Shown: positions 1-6,919, numbered from the stretch's first letter. The stretch is DNA of 11,586 bases from Treponema sp. (GCA_024691105.1 JAILNY010000178.1:1-11586), one strand, 5' to 3'. Numbers and translations are program-made. The notes: generated by a model not told the origin, from the letters alone.

Positions 1-363
1 GTGCCGGTTGTGATGTTTTCCTGTTATGCCGATGGAAAAAAGTCTGAAACAGGTTTTAAGATGGTTTCGATGCAAGAAGGGCTTGAGCTTGCAGAAAAAA
101 ATCCTGGTGCAATAATTGTTGATGTTCGCCGTGAAGATGAATATAATGCGGGGCATATTCCGGGGGCAGTTTTACTTACGATGGAAACAATTACAAAGGA
201 AACGGCGGCTTCTGTGTTGCCGGATAAAAATCAGATGATTTTGATTTACTGCCGGAGCGGGCGCCGCAGTAAGATTGCTGCGCAGGCTCTTTTGGATTTG
301 GGTTATACAAATCTGATTGAGTTTGGCGGAATCATTGATTATCATGGAAAAATAGAAAAATAA
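1..363 (+). CDS. Rhodanese-like domain protein, probable lipoprotein, 5' end missing
   Basis: This is a single rhodanese domain, a sulfur-transferase fold whose active-site cysteine carries a persulfide. Counting from the first base, residues 38-57 hold the strand and loop I-I-V-D-V-R-R-E-D-E-Y plus the G-H-I-P-G-A signature. Residues 83-90 (Y-C-R-S-G-R-R-S) form the active-site loop with Cys84. The frame is open at the window edge, so the GTG at base 1 is unlikely to be the true start. Residues 3-8 read V-V-M-F-S-C, which looks like the end of a lipoprotein signal peptide with Cys8 as the lipidated residue. If so, the mature protein is anchored to a membrane and acts outside the cytoplasm. 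The physiological sulfur acceptor cannot be told from sequence. The next gene begins 53 bases downstream on the same strand, so co-transcription is possible. The domain call is secure; the lipoprotein call is an inference. Confidence 0.88.
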   Translation: MPVVMFSCYADGKKSETGFKMVSMQEGLELAEKNPGAIIVDVRREDEYNAGHIPGAVLLTMETITKETAASVLPDKNQMILIYCRSGRRSKIAAQALLDLGYTNLIEFGGIIDYHGKIEK

Positions 364-402
364 GTGACAGAAAATTCAACTATAAGTGTCTAATAAAGTG
401 AC
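362..402 (+). repeat. Three short AAGTGaC-type direct repeats before the sigma gene
   Basis: The 53-base gap before the sigma-factor gene holds AAGTGAC at 362-368, AAGTGTC at 384-390 and AAGTGAC at 396-402. The first copy overlaps the rhodanese stop codon and the last leads into the sigma gene's GGAG ribosome site at 403-406. They could be a regulator-binding site or chance. No convincing -35/-10 pair was found here, so the sigma operon may read through from the rhodanese gene. Confidence 0.3.
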
Positions 403-416
403 GGAGTTAGCTGGTA

Positions 417-908
417 ATGAATACTTTAACAAATCGCGATTTTGCCGAGCTCTATCAAAAATATGGTCCTATGGTTTTACGACGATGTCGCTATATCTTG
501 AAGGACGAAGATAAAGCGCAGGATGCCATGCAGGATGTATTTTTACGGATTTTTGAAAGCAGATGTAAGGTTAACAATGTTTGTTCGAGCCTCTTTTATG
601 TTACGGCAACGCGTGTTTGCCTTAACAAAATCAGATCGGACAAATTAAGATGCGGGCCGGATTTTGAATTGATTTCTCAGACTATGGCTGATGATTTTTC
701 TCAAAAGGAAAGTGAAAAAATTGAAGCAGGAATTATTCTTGAAAAAATTTTTTCACATCGTGATGCAAAGGATTCTATGATTGCGGCATTGCATTTTGTC
801 GACGGTTACACTCTGGAAGAAACTGCTGAACAGGTTCAAATGTCAGTTTCGGGTGTCAGAAAAAGAATTTCTGAATTAAAAAAATACTCAGCTAAATATA
901 TGGCATAG
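417..908 (+). CDS. ECF-type RNA polymerase sigma factor
   Basis: This is a 163-residue group IV (extracytoplasmic function) sigma factor, which directs RNA polymerase to a small regulon. Region 2 spans about residues 9-77, with a helix A-Q-D-A-M-Q-D-V-F-L-R-I-F (35-47) typical of the core-binding and -10 recognition segment. Region 4 spans about 105-156; its helix-turn-helix (131-156) includes Y-T-L-E-E-T-A-E-Q-V and S-V-S-G-V-R-K-R, which would read the -35 element. There is no region 1.1 or 3, as expected for this class. GGAG at 403-406 lies ten bases before the ATG. The gene opens a three-gene operon: the next start is 14 bases after its stop and encodes a one-helix membrane protein where an anti-sigma factor normally sits. 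It may drive its own operon, but no matching promoter was identified. The class is secure; the regulon is unknown. Confidence 0.9.
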   Translation: MNTLTNRDFAELYQKYGPMVLRRCRYILKDEDKAQDAMQDVFLRIFESRCKVNNVCSSLFYVTATRVCLNKIRSDKLRCGPDFELISQTMADDFSQKESEKIEAGIILEKIFSHRDAKDSMIAALHFVDGYTLEETAEQVQMSVSGVRKRISELKKYSAKYMA

Positions 909-922
909 GAAAAGGAGTTTTT

Positions 923-1672
923 ATGATTCCACAACTTTTATTAGAGCAGATTTTACTTGGTGAAAAAAAGGCTGAAGACTATTACAAAAAATATGGCAGG
1001 GAAGAACTTGATAAAGCGCTTGCCGAATTGAAAAATTCAAATGAAGAAATTTTAGCTCAGTATCCTGTCAGTCAGATGCAAAAAGAATTTATAAAAAAGA
1101 CTCTTGTCGTTAAAAAGACGTCTAATTTTAATATTGTTCGATTATCATACGCTGCGGCTGCTGCCCTTGTTTTATGTTTAAGTGTTCCTCTTGTGATTAA
1201 TACACTTAACTCAAAAAATGATACTGCAACTACAAGGCTTAAAGGTCGTAATGCTTCTGAACATCAGCTTCATCTTTACAAGCAGGTAAGTGATGGCGCA
1301 GTTCTTTTAAAAGACGGTTCAGAAGCATCGGAAAGAGATGTGATTCAGATTACGTACATTCCTGGCTATAAAAATTACGGCGTGATTTTTAGTGTTGATG
1401 GAAAAGGAAATGTGACAAGACATTTTCCTGAAAATTCATGGAAGGCTGAGAAGCTTGAAAAAACTGGAAGTGAAGTTCCTCTGGAATTTTCTTATAAGCT
1501 TGATGATGCTCCAAAATATGAATGCTTTATTTTTGTAGCTTCAAAAAAGCCTTTTGATATGCGCTCAATCGAGAATATTGACAAGAAAGTGTATAGCGTT
1601 GAATATTTAAAGCAGGGAAAGTATTTGCCTGCAGAATGTGACGGTTCAATATTTGTGTTGAATAAAAAATAG
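923..1672 (+). CDS. Single-pass membrane protein, candidate anti-sigma partner
   Basis: This 249-residue protein has one clear membrane helix at about residues 71-94, rich in Ala, Leu and Val. The N-terminal part (1-68) is charged and helical and is probably cytoplasmic. The C-terminal part (95-249) is probably extracytoplasmic. Residues 127-213 carry a beta-rich module (L-L-K-D-G at 128-132, Y-G-V-I-F-S-V-D-G at 152-160, L-D-D-A-P at 193-197) that reminds me of the DUF4384-like modules found beside caspase-type proteins and sigma factors; this match is from memory. No zinc-binding H-x3-C-x2-C anti-sigma motif is seen in the N-terminal part. AAGGAG at 912-917, five bases from the ATG, supports the start. 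Its position between a sigma factor and an exported protease suggests a transmembrane anti-sigma factor or signal relay. Membrane topology is well supported; the anti-sigma role is inferred from context. Confidence 0.7.
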   Translation: MIPQLLLEQILLGEKKAEDYYKKYGREELDKALAELKNSNEEILAQYPVSQMQKEFIKKTLVVKKTSNFNIVRLSYAAAAALVLCLSVPLVINTLNSKNDTATTRLKGRNASEHQLHLYKQVSDGAVLLKDGSEASERDVIQITYIPGYKNYGVIFSVDGKGNVTRHFPENSWKAEKLEKTGSEVPLEFSYKLDDAPKYECFIFVASKKPFDMRSIENIDKKVYSVEYLKQGKYLPAECDGSIFVLNKK

Positions 1673-1688
1673 CCCAGGGATTTTTACT

Positions 1689-3923
1689 ATGAAGAAAATA
1701 TTTTTGATAAATACAATTTTGATTACTTTTGCTTTTAGTCTGTTTGCTCAGAATAATGATGATATTGCCGGTGTTGAACGTTACGCAATTTATATTGGTT
1801 CAAATGTTGGTGGTAAAAACAATGCACGTCTTTTGTATGCCGGAACTGATGCGATGTCGTTTCAGAAGACGATGGCAGACATTGGTGGTATTTCAAAATC
1901 AAACAGCATGCTTTTGCTTGATCCGACTCATGACGATGTTGATGTGGCATTGAAAAATATTTCAGAGCTGATTTTACGTAATAAAGGAAAGGCAAAACGT
2001 ACAGAATTTATTTTTTATTACTCTGGTCACTCTGATGAATATTCTCTCTTGCTTGGAAAAAATAAATATGATTATTCTGCGCTTAAGGCTGCAATCACAG
2101 AAGTGCCGAGCGATGTACACGTTGTAATTCTTGACTCGTGCTACTCCGGAAACTTTATCCGTTCAAAAGGTGGTTCAAGACAGAAGCCGTTTCTTGTAGA
2201 CGATTCTTCTGTTGTAAAGGGTCACGCATATTTGTCTTCTAGTTCATCGCAGGAGTCTTCGCAGGAATCAGACGAGATTGGCTCTTCGTTTTTTACAAAT
2301 GCGATGATTACCGGTTTGAGAGGAGCTGCTGACAGTTCTGGTGATAAAAAAGTTACGCTTAATGAATTATATTCGTATGCGTTCAGCGAAACTCTTTCTA
2401 AAACCGAAAATACTTCAACAGGGCCGCAGCATCCAAATTACAACATTACTCTTGTAGGTTCCGGAGACCTTGTTCTTTCGGATATTTCAAATTCAGATTG
2501 TGTCGTAACAATTTCTAAAGATTTAATCGGCCGCGTAATTATCCGCGATAAAAACGGAAAGCTTGTTGCCGAAGTGAACAAAACTCTTGCAAAGCCTTTG
2601 TATCTTGCGCTTGAAGAAGGCCAGTATGGTGTTACTGTCATAGGAGAAAATTCTACACTGCAGGGAAATTTTTCTTTACGCCCTGGAAGAATGTATGCAA
2701 TTTCTACTTCAAACCTTTCGCCGGTTGTAAGAGTTGCTAACAGAACTCGCGGTGAAAATGAATCTTCGGACAATTCTGAAAGCACAGATGAAAGTGTAGA
2801 AAAAAATAAGCGTGATTCAGAAGATGCGTCAGACGAAGAAAAAAATCGGCGTGACGTAAAATTTGTTCCGTTTGTTTTTTCGTTTGTCTGCAATGAATTT
2901 TATATTGGCTCAAAAAAAGATATCGCGACAATTTTTGCACTTGGGCTTATTCGTTCACATGTTTACAAGGTAAACGGTGTAATGGCATCTGGCCTTATAA
3001 ATCAGGCGGACACCGTAAATGGTGCAGCGGGTGCGGGAATGTTCAATATCATACAAAATGCACGCGGAGTTGAATCTGCAGGAATTTTTAATATCACTCC
3101 AAGAATGCTTGGTCTACAGACGGCGGGTGTATTTAATATTGCAAGGGACGCAGGTCCTGTTCAGGGAGCGGGCGTGTTTAATATTGCCTCTGATCGTTTT
3201 TATGGAATCCAGGGTGCCGGTGTGTTTAATATTGCTGGCGCTGTAAAGGGTTTTCAGAGTTCTGGTATTTTTAATATTGCAGGTCGTGGAATCAAGGGTG
3301 TTCAGCTTGCAGGTATTGGAAACGTTTCTGGTGCTGAGTCGTCTGGACTTCAGGCTTCGGCAATTTTTAACGTTGTGAAAGGTGATATGCATGGTGCACA
3401 GATTGGTCTTGTGAATATTTGTGGCGGCGACTGTGGATTTCAGTTTGGACTTGTAAATATTTCTAAAAACGGTGTCTGTGAAGTTGGTTCAGCCTACACG
3501 ACTAATAATAATATCCGAACGGTTGTAAACAGCGGAAATAAATTTTTGTATGCTATCGGTGGATTTTCTATGTATAAGAATTTCTGGATACGTCCGGACA
3601 AAGAAACAAATTTTTATGCAACGCTTATACTTGGTCTTGGAACCCGTGTAAAAGCCGGAATCGTAAATTTTGACTTTGAAGTTTTATCTAATCAGGTTTT
3701 CTTTTCTGAAAGTGCGGAGACTGTGTGGTATCCAAGTTCAAGAATTTCAGTCGGAGTTACGCCGGTTAAACACTTGAATATTTTTGCAGGTGTAAACTTG
3801 ATTTTTGAAACTCCGCAAAACAGAAACGCATTCCGTTATGAAGAAGCAACTTTGTGTGTCGATTGGGGTGAAGTAAAATTCAGGCCGGAAATTGATGTCG
3901 GTGTAAGATTTTCGATTAACTAA
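1689..3923 (+). CDS. Exported caspase-fold (C14) protein with surface-type repeats
   Basis: This 744-residue modular protein has a signal peptide at 1-20 (K-K start, hydrophobic core, cleavage after L-F-A). A caspase/metacaspase-like domain covers about 28-255: the catalytic His is in Y-S-G-H (His114), the catalytic Cys in D-S-C-Y-S-G (Cys151), and Q-H-P follows at 247-249. An EF-hand-like loop lies at 215-226. A beta-rich segment (268-340) resembles PEGA-type linkers. Next come an acidic, Ser/Glu/Asp-rich linker (353-390), about eleven repeats (430-595) and a beta-rich C-terminus (617-744) that might be a small barrel or surface domain. The protease acts outside the cytoplasm, perhaps at the outer membrane; its substrate is unknown. 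The start has AGGGA at 1676-1680, eight bases upstream. It lies 16 bases after the putative anti-sigma gene and closes the operon. The caspase call is strong because both catalytic motifs are intact; enzyme activity is not proven. Confidence 0.87.
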   Translation: MKKIFLINTILITFAFSLFAQNNDDIAGVERYAIYIGSNVGGKNNARLLYAGTDAMSFQKTMADIGGISKSNSMLLLDPTHDDVDVALKNISELILRNKGKAKRTEFIFYYSGHSDEYSLLLGKNKYDYSALKAAITEVPSDVHVVILDSCYSGNFIRSKGGSRQKPFLVDDSSVVKGHAYLSSSSSQESSQESDEIGSSFFTNAMITGLRGAADSSGDKKVTLNELYSYAFSETLSKTENTSTGPQHPNYNITLVGSGDLVLSDISNSDCVVTISKDLIGRVIIRDKNGKLVAEVNKTLAKPLYLALEEGQYGVTVIGENSTLQGNFSLRPGRMYAISTSNLSPVVRVANRTRGENESSDNSESTDESVEKNKRDSEDASDEEKNRRDVKFVPFVFSFVCNEFYIGSKKDIATIFALGLIRSHVYKVNGVMASGLINQADTVNGAAGAGMFNIIQNARGVESAGIFNITPRMLGLQTAGVFNIARDAGPVQGAGVFNIASDRFYGIQGAGVFNIAGAVKGFQSSGIFNIAGRGIKGVQLAGIGNVSGAESSGLQASAIFNVVKGDMHGAQIGLVNICGGDCGFQFGLVNISKNGVCEVGSAYTTNNNIRTVVNSGNKFLYAIGGFSMYKNFWIRPDKETNFYATLILGLGTRVKAGIVNFDFEVLSNQVFFSESAETVWYPSSRISVGVTPVKHLNIFAGVNLIFETPQNRNAFRYEEATLCVDWGEVKFRPEIDVGVRFSIN
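2976..3473 (+). repeat. Coding tandem repeats of G-x-Q-x-A-G-x-F-N-I-A type
   Basis: Residues 430-595 of the caspase-fold protein hold about eleven degenerate repeats of 14-18 residues. Clear units include G-L-Q-T-A-G-V-F-N-I-A (475-485), V-Q-G-A-G-V-F-N-I-A (491-500), G-I-Q-G-A-G-V-F-N-I-A (507-517) and G-F-Q-S-S-G-I-F-N-I-A (521-531). Later units drift to G-L-V-N-I (573-577 and 587-591). The DNA shows the same periodicity: TTTAATATTGC follows a glycine-valine or glycine-isoleucine codon pair in several units. The pattern resembles repeats annotated in spirochaetal surface proteins (the Leptospira LA_2272 type); the family name is recalled, not checked. Regular spacing with conserved Gly and Asn suggests a beta-solenoid or stacked-strand surface. 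Confidence 0.85.
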
Positions 3924-3946
3924 CAGCCTACACAACCTGCGAGATG

Positions 3947-4013
3947 TTTCAAGACCCGCGCAGAAAGCGAGACCCCGCCGAGCCGCGAGCGCGTGGTATT
4001 TCAAGCCCCGCGC
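3947..4013. repeat. GC-rich intergenic direct repeat
   Basis: The gap between the caspase gene and the dehydrogenase gene (3924-4053) is unusually GC-rich: about 64% over 3941-4020. It contains TTTCAAGACCCGCGC at 3947-3961 and TTTCAAGCCCCGCGC at 3999-4013, identical at 14 of 15 bases and 52 bases apart. No promoter or U-tract terminator is evident. The frame upstream of the dehydrogenase ATG is open through this gap but has no good start, so I read the gap as non-coding. Confidence 0.55.
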
Positions 4014-4053
4014 GGTACTTGCAAAAAGCGGCGTCAAGGAATACACTATCCAA

Positions 4054-5031
4054 ATGAAAATTGTAATCCTTGACGGTCACGCTTTAAATCCTGGTGACCT
4101 TTCTTACGACGTATTCAAAGAATTTGGTGAAGTAACATTTTATCCGCGCACGGCTCCAGAGTTTGTCTTAGAGCGCATTGGGGATGCCGACATCGTAATG
4201 CTTAACAAAGTAAATATGACACGCGAAATTTTGTCGCAGTGTAAAAATCTTAAGTACATCGGTGTCTTTGCAACCGGCTACAATGTAATAGACATTGATG
4301 CAGCGCGCGAGTTTGGAATCACGGTAACAAACATTCCTTCTTACAGTACAATGGCTGTTGCACAGGCAACATTTGCATTTATACTTGAGTTTTATAATAA
4401 AATTCACTCGCATAACGATTCTGTAATGAAAGGCGACTGGATTGCCTCTCCTGACTTTTGCTACTGGAAAGAAAGTCTTACAGAGCTTTATAACAAGACA
4501 ATCGGGCTTGTAGGCTTTGGTTCAATTGGACAGCGTGTTGCCCGCATCGCATCAAGCTTTGGAATGAATGTCATTGTTAATACAAGATCTGTGTCAAAGA
4601 TTGAAGAATATAACAAAGAAGCGCGCGCTGATGAAAAAGTAAAATCAGTTTCTCTTGACGAACTTTTGTCTCAAAGTGATATTGTTTCGCTTCATTGTCC
4701 GCTTACAAAAGAAAACGGAAAAATGATAAATGCAGATTCTCTTAAAAAGATAAAAAAAGGTGCACTACTTGTAAATACTGCGCGTGGTGCTCTCGTTGAT
4801 GAACAGGCTGTAAAGGATGCTCTTGATAATGGAATACTTTCGGGTTTTGCAGCTGATGTTTTGACAAGCGAGCCAATGTCAAAAGACTGTCCGCTTTATA
4901 AAGCTTCTAACTGTGTAATTACTCCTCATGTTGCATGGGCCGCAAAAGAAACCCGCGAGCGTCTTTTAGACATTGCAGTAGAAAATTTGCGTTCATACTT
5001 AAATGGAAAAATTATAAATAAGGTAAACTAA
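4054..5031 (+). CDS. D-2-hydroxyacid dehydrogenase, glycerate dehydrogenase-like
   Basis: This 325-residue cytoplasmic enzyme is of full length for the NAD(P)-dependent D-isomer 2-hydroxyacid dehydrogenase family. The Rossmann motif G-F-G-S-I-G is at 154-159. Catalytic residues are Arg244 in N-T-A-R-G-A-L-V-D, Glu273 in T-S-E-P, and His292 in T-P-H-V-A-W-A. The H-V-A-W-A-A-x-E-T-R-x-R-L ending is typical of glycerate dehydrogenase/hydroxypyruvate reductase, which interconverts hydroxypyruvate and D-glycerate. Phenyllactate or lactate-type substrates cannot be excluded. The start at M-K-I-V-I-L-D matches the usual family N-terminus; AAGGA at 4036-4040 is a rather distant ribosome site (13 bases). 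The gene is flanked by GC-rich spacers on both sides and is probably its own unit or weakly linked to the transporter downstream. Family is secure, exact substrate is not. Confidence 0.9.
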   Translation: MKIVILDGHALNPGDLSYDVFKEFGEVTFYPRTAPEFVLERIGDADIVMLNKVNMTREILSQCKNLKYIGVFATGYNVIDIDAAREFGITVTNIPSYSTMAVAQATFAFILEFYNKIHSHNDSVMKGDWIASPDFCYWKESLTELYNKTIGLVGFGSIGQRVARIASSFGMNVIVNTRSVSKIEEYNKEARADEKVKSVSLDELLSQSDIVSLHCPLTKENGKMINADSLKKIKKGALLVNTARGALVDEQAVKDALDNGILSGFAADVLTSEPMSKDCPLYKASNCVITPHVAWAAKETRERLLDIAVENLRSYLNGKIINKVN

Positions 5032-5033
5032 AA

Positions 5034-5083
5034 ATTCATTCCGCGCGATGAATAGTCCGCAGGTGTTAAATGCATTCCGCGCG
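5034..5083. repeat. CATTCCGCGCG direct repeat with a small dyad
   Basis: CATTCCGCGCG occurs at 5037-5047 and again at 5073-5083, exactly 36 bases apart. The first copy sits inside a dyad, ATTCAT (5034-5039) with ATGAAT (5048-5053). The repeat begins just after the dehydrogenase stop codon. Its C/G-rich core resembles the GC-rich patch at 3947-4013, so both may belong to one family of intergenic elements. Confidence 0.45.
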
Positions 5084-5111
5084 GTCTTTATATCGTGCGA
5101 AAATTTTTTTT
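5078..5111 (+). terminator. Terminator-like hairpin just before the SulP gene
   Basis: CGCGCG (5078-5083) can pair with CGTGCG (5094-5099), giving six base pairs including one G-U wobble and a ten-base loop. Four A and eight T (5104-5111) follow. The T-run abuts the transporter's GAGG ribosome site at 5112-5115. It may end the dehydrogenase transcript or act as an attenuator for the transporter. The stem is short and the A-tract separates it from the T-run, so efficiency is doubtful. Confidence 0.45.
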
Positions 5112-5120
5112 GAGGTATAT

Positions 5121-6818
5121 ATGTTTAAACCGGAATTATTCAACACGATTAAAACCTATTCAGTAAAAGATTTTATAAGTGATTTTATTGCAGGTGTAAT
5201 CGTCGGTATTGTAGCCCTTCCTTTAGCGATTGCCTTTGCAATTGCATCTGGAGTTGGACCTGAGCGCGGACTTTTTACCGCAATCGTTGCAGGTTTTTGT
5301 ATTTCGTTTTTTGGTGGAAGCCGCGTTCAGATTGGAGGCCCGACAGGAGCCTTTGCGGTTATCGTTTTTAATGTCGTAGAAAAGTTTGGATATTCGGGAC
5401 TTGTAACGGCAACACTGATGGCAGGCGTAATGCTGATCTTACTCGGCGCATTTAAGATGGGCGGCCTTGTTAAATTCATTCCATACACAATCGTAACAGG
5501 ATTTACAGCGGGAATTGCAGTAACAATTGCAACAGGACAGATCGGCGACTTCTTTGGACTTGTTCCGGATTTTAGTCAGCCGATAGAATTCTTCTCGCGC
5601 TCAATCACAAAAATGCCGGGTGATTTTTTAGGAAAGGTTGTCGTTTATGCAAATTCATTTGGCTCGATAAACTGGTATTCAACAATAATGGCAGCTGTCT
5701 GCCTTGTAATTATTTTTGTCTGGCCAAAGGTAACAAAAAAAATTCCTGGCTCACTTGTAGTAATTATTCTTGCAACACTTGCAGATTTGTTTTTCAAAAA
5801 TAAATTCGGCTGGCAGACAGCAACAATCGGAAGCCGCTATGGAACAATTCCATCTTCACTTCCGGCACCGACATTCCCTGCATTCAGCCTTGCAACTATT
5901 GTAGACTTATTCCCGACAGCAATCTCGATTGCAGTGCTTGCGGCGATTGAGTCACTTTTGAGTGCCGTTGTCGCAGACGGTATGACAGGAACAAAGCACG
6001 ATTCTAACACAGAGCTTATTGCACAGGGAATTGCAAATATTGCAAGCCCGATCTTTGGCGGAATCCCTGCAACAGGTGCAATCGCGCGCACTGCAACAAA
6101 CATCAAAAACGGCGGTAAGACACCGGTTGCTGGAATCGTTCACGCACTCGTTCTTCTTCTGATCATGATGGTTCTTGGCCGCTTTGCAGTTTATATTCCG
6201 ATGGCAGCACTTGCCGCAGTTTTAATCAGCGTCGCATGGAATATGGCAGGACTTCCTGCAATCCGCGCGCTCTTAAAAGGACAAAAGTCAGACATCTGCG
6301 TTCTTGCAGTGACATTCCTTATTACAGTATTCATCGACTTGACAGTTGCAATCGAAGTAGGACTCGGCTTTGCAGCATTCTTCTTTATTAAAAAGATGAT
6401 TGATGTTTCAGAAGTTCAGGCAGAGCGCGAGACTTTAGTCGGCGGTATTAAAGTTGGCGGTGAAGAAGAAAAGCTTGATATTCCTCAGGGTGTCCTCGTT
6501 TACGAAATCGAAGGTCCGCTCTTTTTTGGAACAGTCCGCAAGTTTGAACTCGCAGTCGAAAAGGCATCGGTTGATTACAAGGTTCTTGTACTCCGCATGC
6601 GAAATACGATTTATCTTGATGCCGGTGGTCTTCGTGCACTCGAGCAGTGTAAGGCAGCGTGTGACAGACGCGGGGTAACGATTATTCTTTCGGGAATTCA
6701 TACCCAGCCGTACATTCTCTGCGAAAAAACTGGAATGGCAGACAAGATTGGCCGCGAAAATATTTTTGACAATATCGCAGGCGCTCTTGATCGCGCAAAA
6801 CAGATCGTAAATAAATAG
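5121..6818 (+). CDS. SulP-family anion transporter with STAS domain
   Basis: This is a 565-residue inner-membrane transporter of the SLC26/SulP family, which moves sulfate, bicarbonate or other anions. The start is placed at 5121 because GAGG (5112-5115) lies five bases upstream. An in-frame ATG at 5070 would add 17 residues but falls in the repeat and hairpin and has no ribosome site. In this numbering the membrane domain covers about 20-425 with many hydrophobic helices. The conserved G-G-P-T-G-A lies at 72-77, E-S-L-L-S-A-V-V-A-D at 277-286 and G-G-I-P-A-T-G-A-I-A-R-T at 313-324. A C-terminal cytoplasmic STAS domain (about 457-560) contains Y-L-D-A-G-G-L-R-A-L-E, where Ala or Gly stands in place of the Ser phosphorylated in anti-sigma antagonists. 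Sulfate and bicarbonate cannot be separated by eye. A strong terminator ends the gene. Confidence 0.93.
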   Translation: MFKPELFNTIKTYSVKDFISDFIAGVIVGIVALPLAIAFAIASGVGPERGLFTAIVAGFCISFFGGSRVQIGGPTGAFAVIVFNVVEKFGYSGLVTATLMAGVMLILLGAFKMGGLVKFIPYTIVTGFTAGIAVTIATGQIGDFFGLVPDFSQPIEFFSRSITKMPGDFLGKVVVYANSFGSINWYSTIMAAVCLVIIFVWPKVTKKIPGSLVVIILATLADLFFKNKFGWQTATIGSRYGTIPSSLPAPTFPAFSLATIVDLFPTAISIAVLAAIESLLSAVVADGMTGTKHDSNTELIAQGIANIASPIFGGIPATGAIARTATNIKNGGKTPVAGIVHALVLLLIMMVLGRFAVYIPMAALAAVLISVAWNMAGLPAIRALLKGQKSDICVLAVTFLITVFIDLTVAIEVGLGFAAFFFIKKMIDVSEVQAERETLVGGIKVGGEEEKLDIPQGVLVYEIEGPLFFGTVRKFELAVEKASVDYKVLVLRMRNTIYLDAGGLRALEQCKAACDRRGVTIILSGIHTQPYILCEKTGMADKIGRENIFDNIAGALDRAKQIVNK

Positions 6819-6827
6819 CATTCAATC

Positions 6828-6855
6828 GCGCGTCAGAAATGGCGCGCTTTTTTTT
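6828..6855 (+). terminator. Intrinsic terminator of the SulP gene
   Basis: GCGCGTCA (6828-6835) pairs with TGGCGCGC (6840-6847) as an eight-base-pair stem with one G-U wobble, closed by a GAAA tetraloop (6836-6839). Eight T follow at 6848-6855. It begins ten bases after the transporter stop codon. This is a textbook rho-independent terminator. Confidence 0.92.
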
Positions 6856-6861
6856 ATTCAG

Positions 6862-6881
6862 GAGGGAGGAGAGCCTCCCTC
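6862..6881. repeat. Perfect 8-base-pair hairpin
   Basis: GAGGGAGG (6862-6869) and CCTCCCTC (6874-6881) are perfect reverse complements around an AGAG loop. It sits six bases after the T-run of the transporter terminator and is not itself followed by a T-run. It may be the edge of the repeat element that fills this gap. Confidence 0.6.
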
Positions 6882-6919
6882 GCTCCCAAGTCCTCCGCAT
6901 AAAAAAAATCAAATCAATC

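Noticed and set aside
2438..2893. 151-codon open frame on the minus strand inside the caspase gene
   Set aside because: It is antisense to a gene with clear motifs, and its Ser-rich product mirrors the acidic linker and beta-rich segment.
3924..4053. Extension of the dehydrogenase frame upstream through the GC-rich gap
   Set aside because: The frame is open but lacks a good start codon, and M-K-I-V-I-L-D at 4054 is the normal family beginning.
5070..5120. Longer SulP start at the ATG at 5070
   Set aside because: It has no ribosome site and lies within the direct repeat and hairpin. The ATG at 5121 has GAGG five bases upstream and begins at the usual family position.
6435..6821. 128-codon open frame on the minus strand at the end of the SulP gene
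   Set aside because: It is antisense to the STAS domain, which is well conserved, and has no domain of its own.
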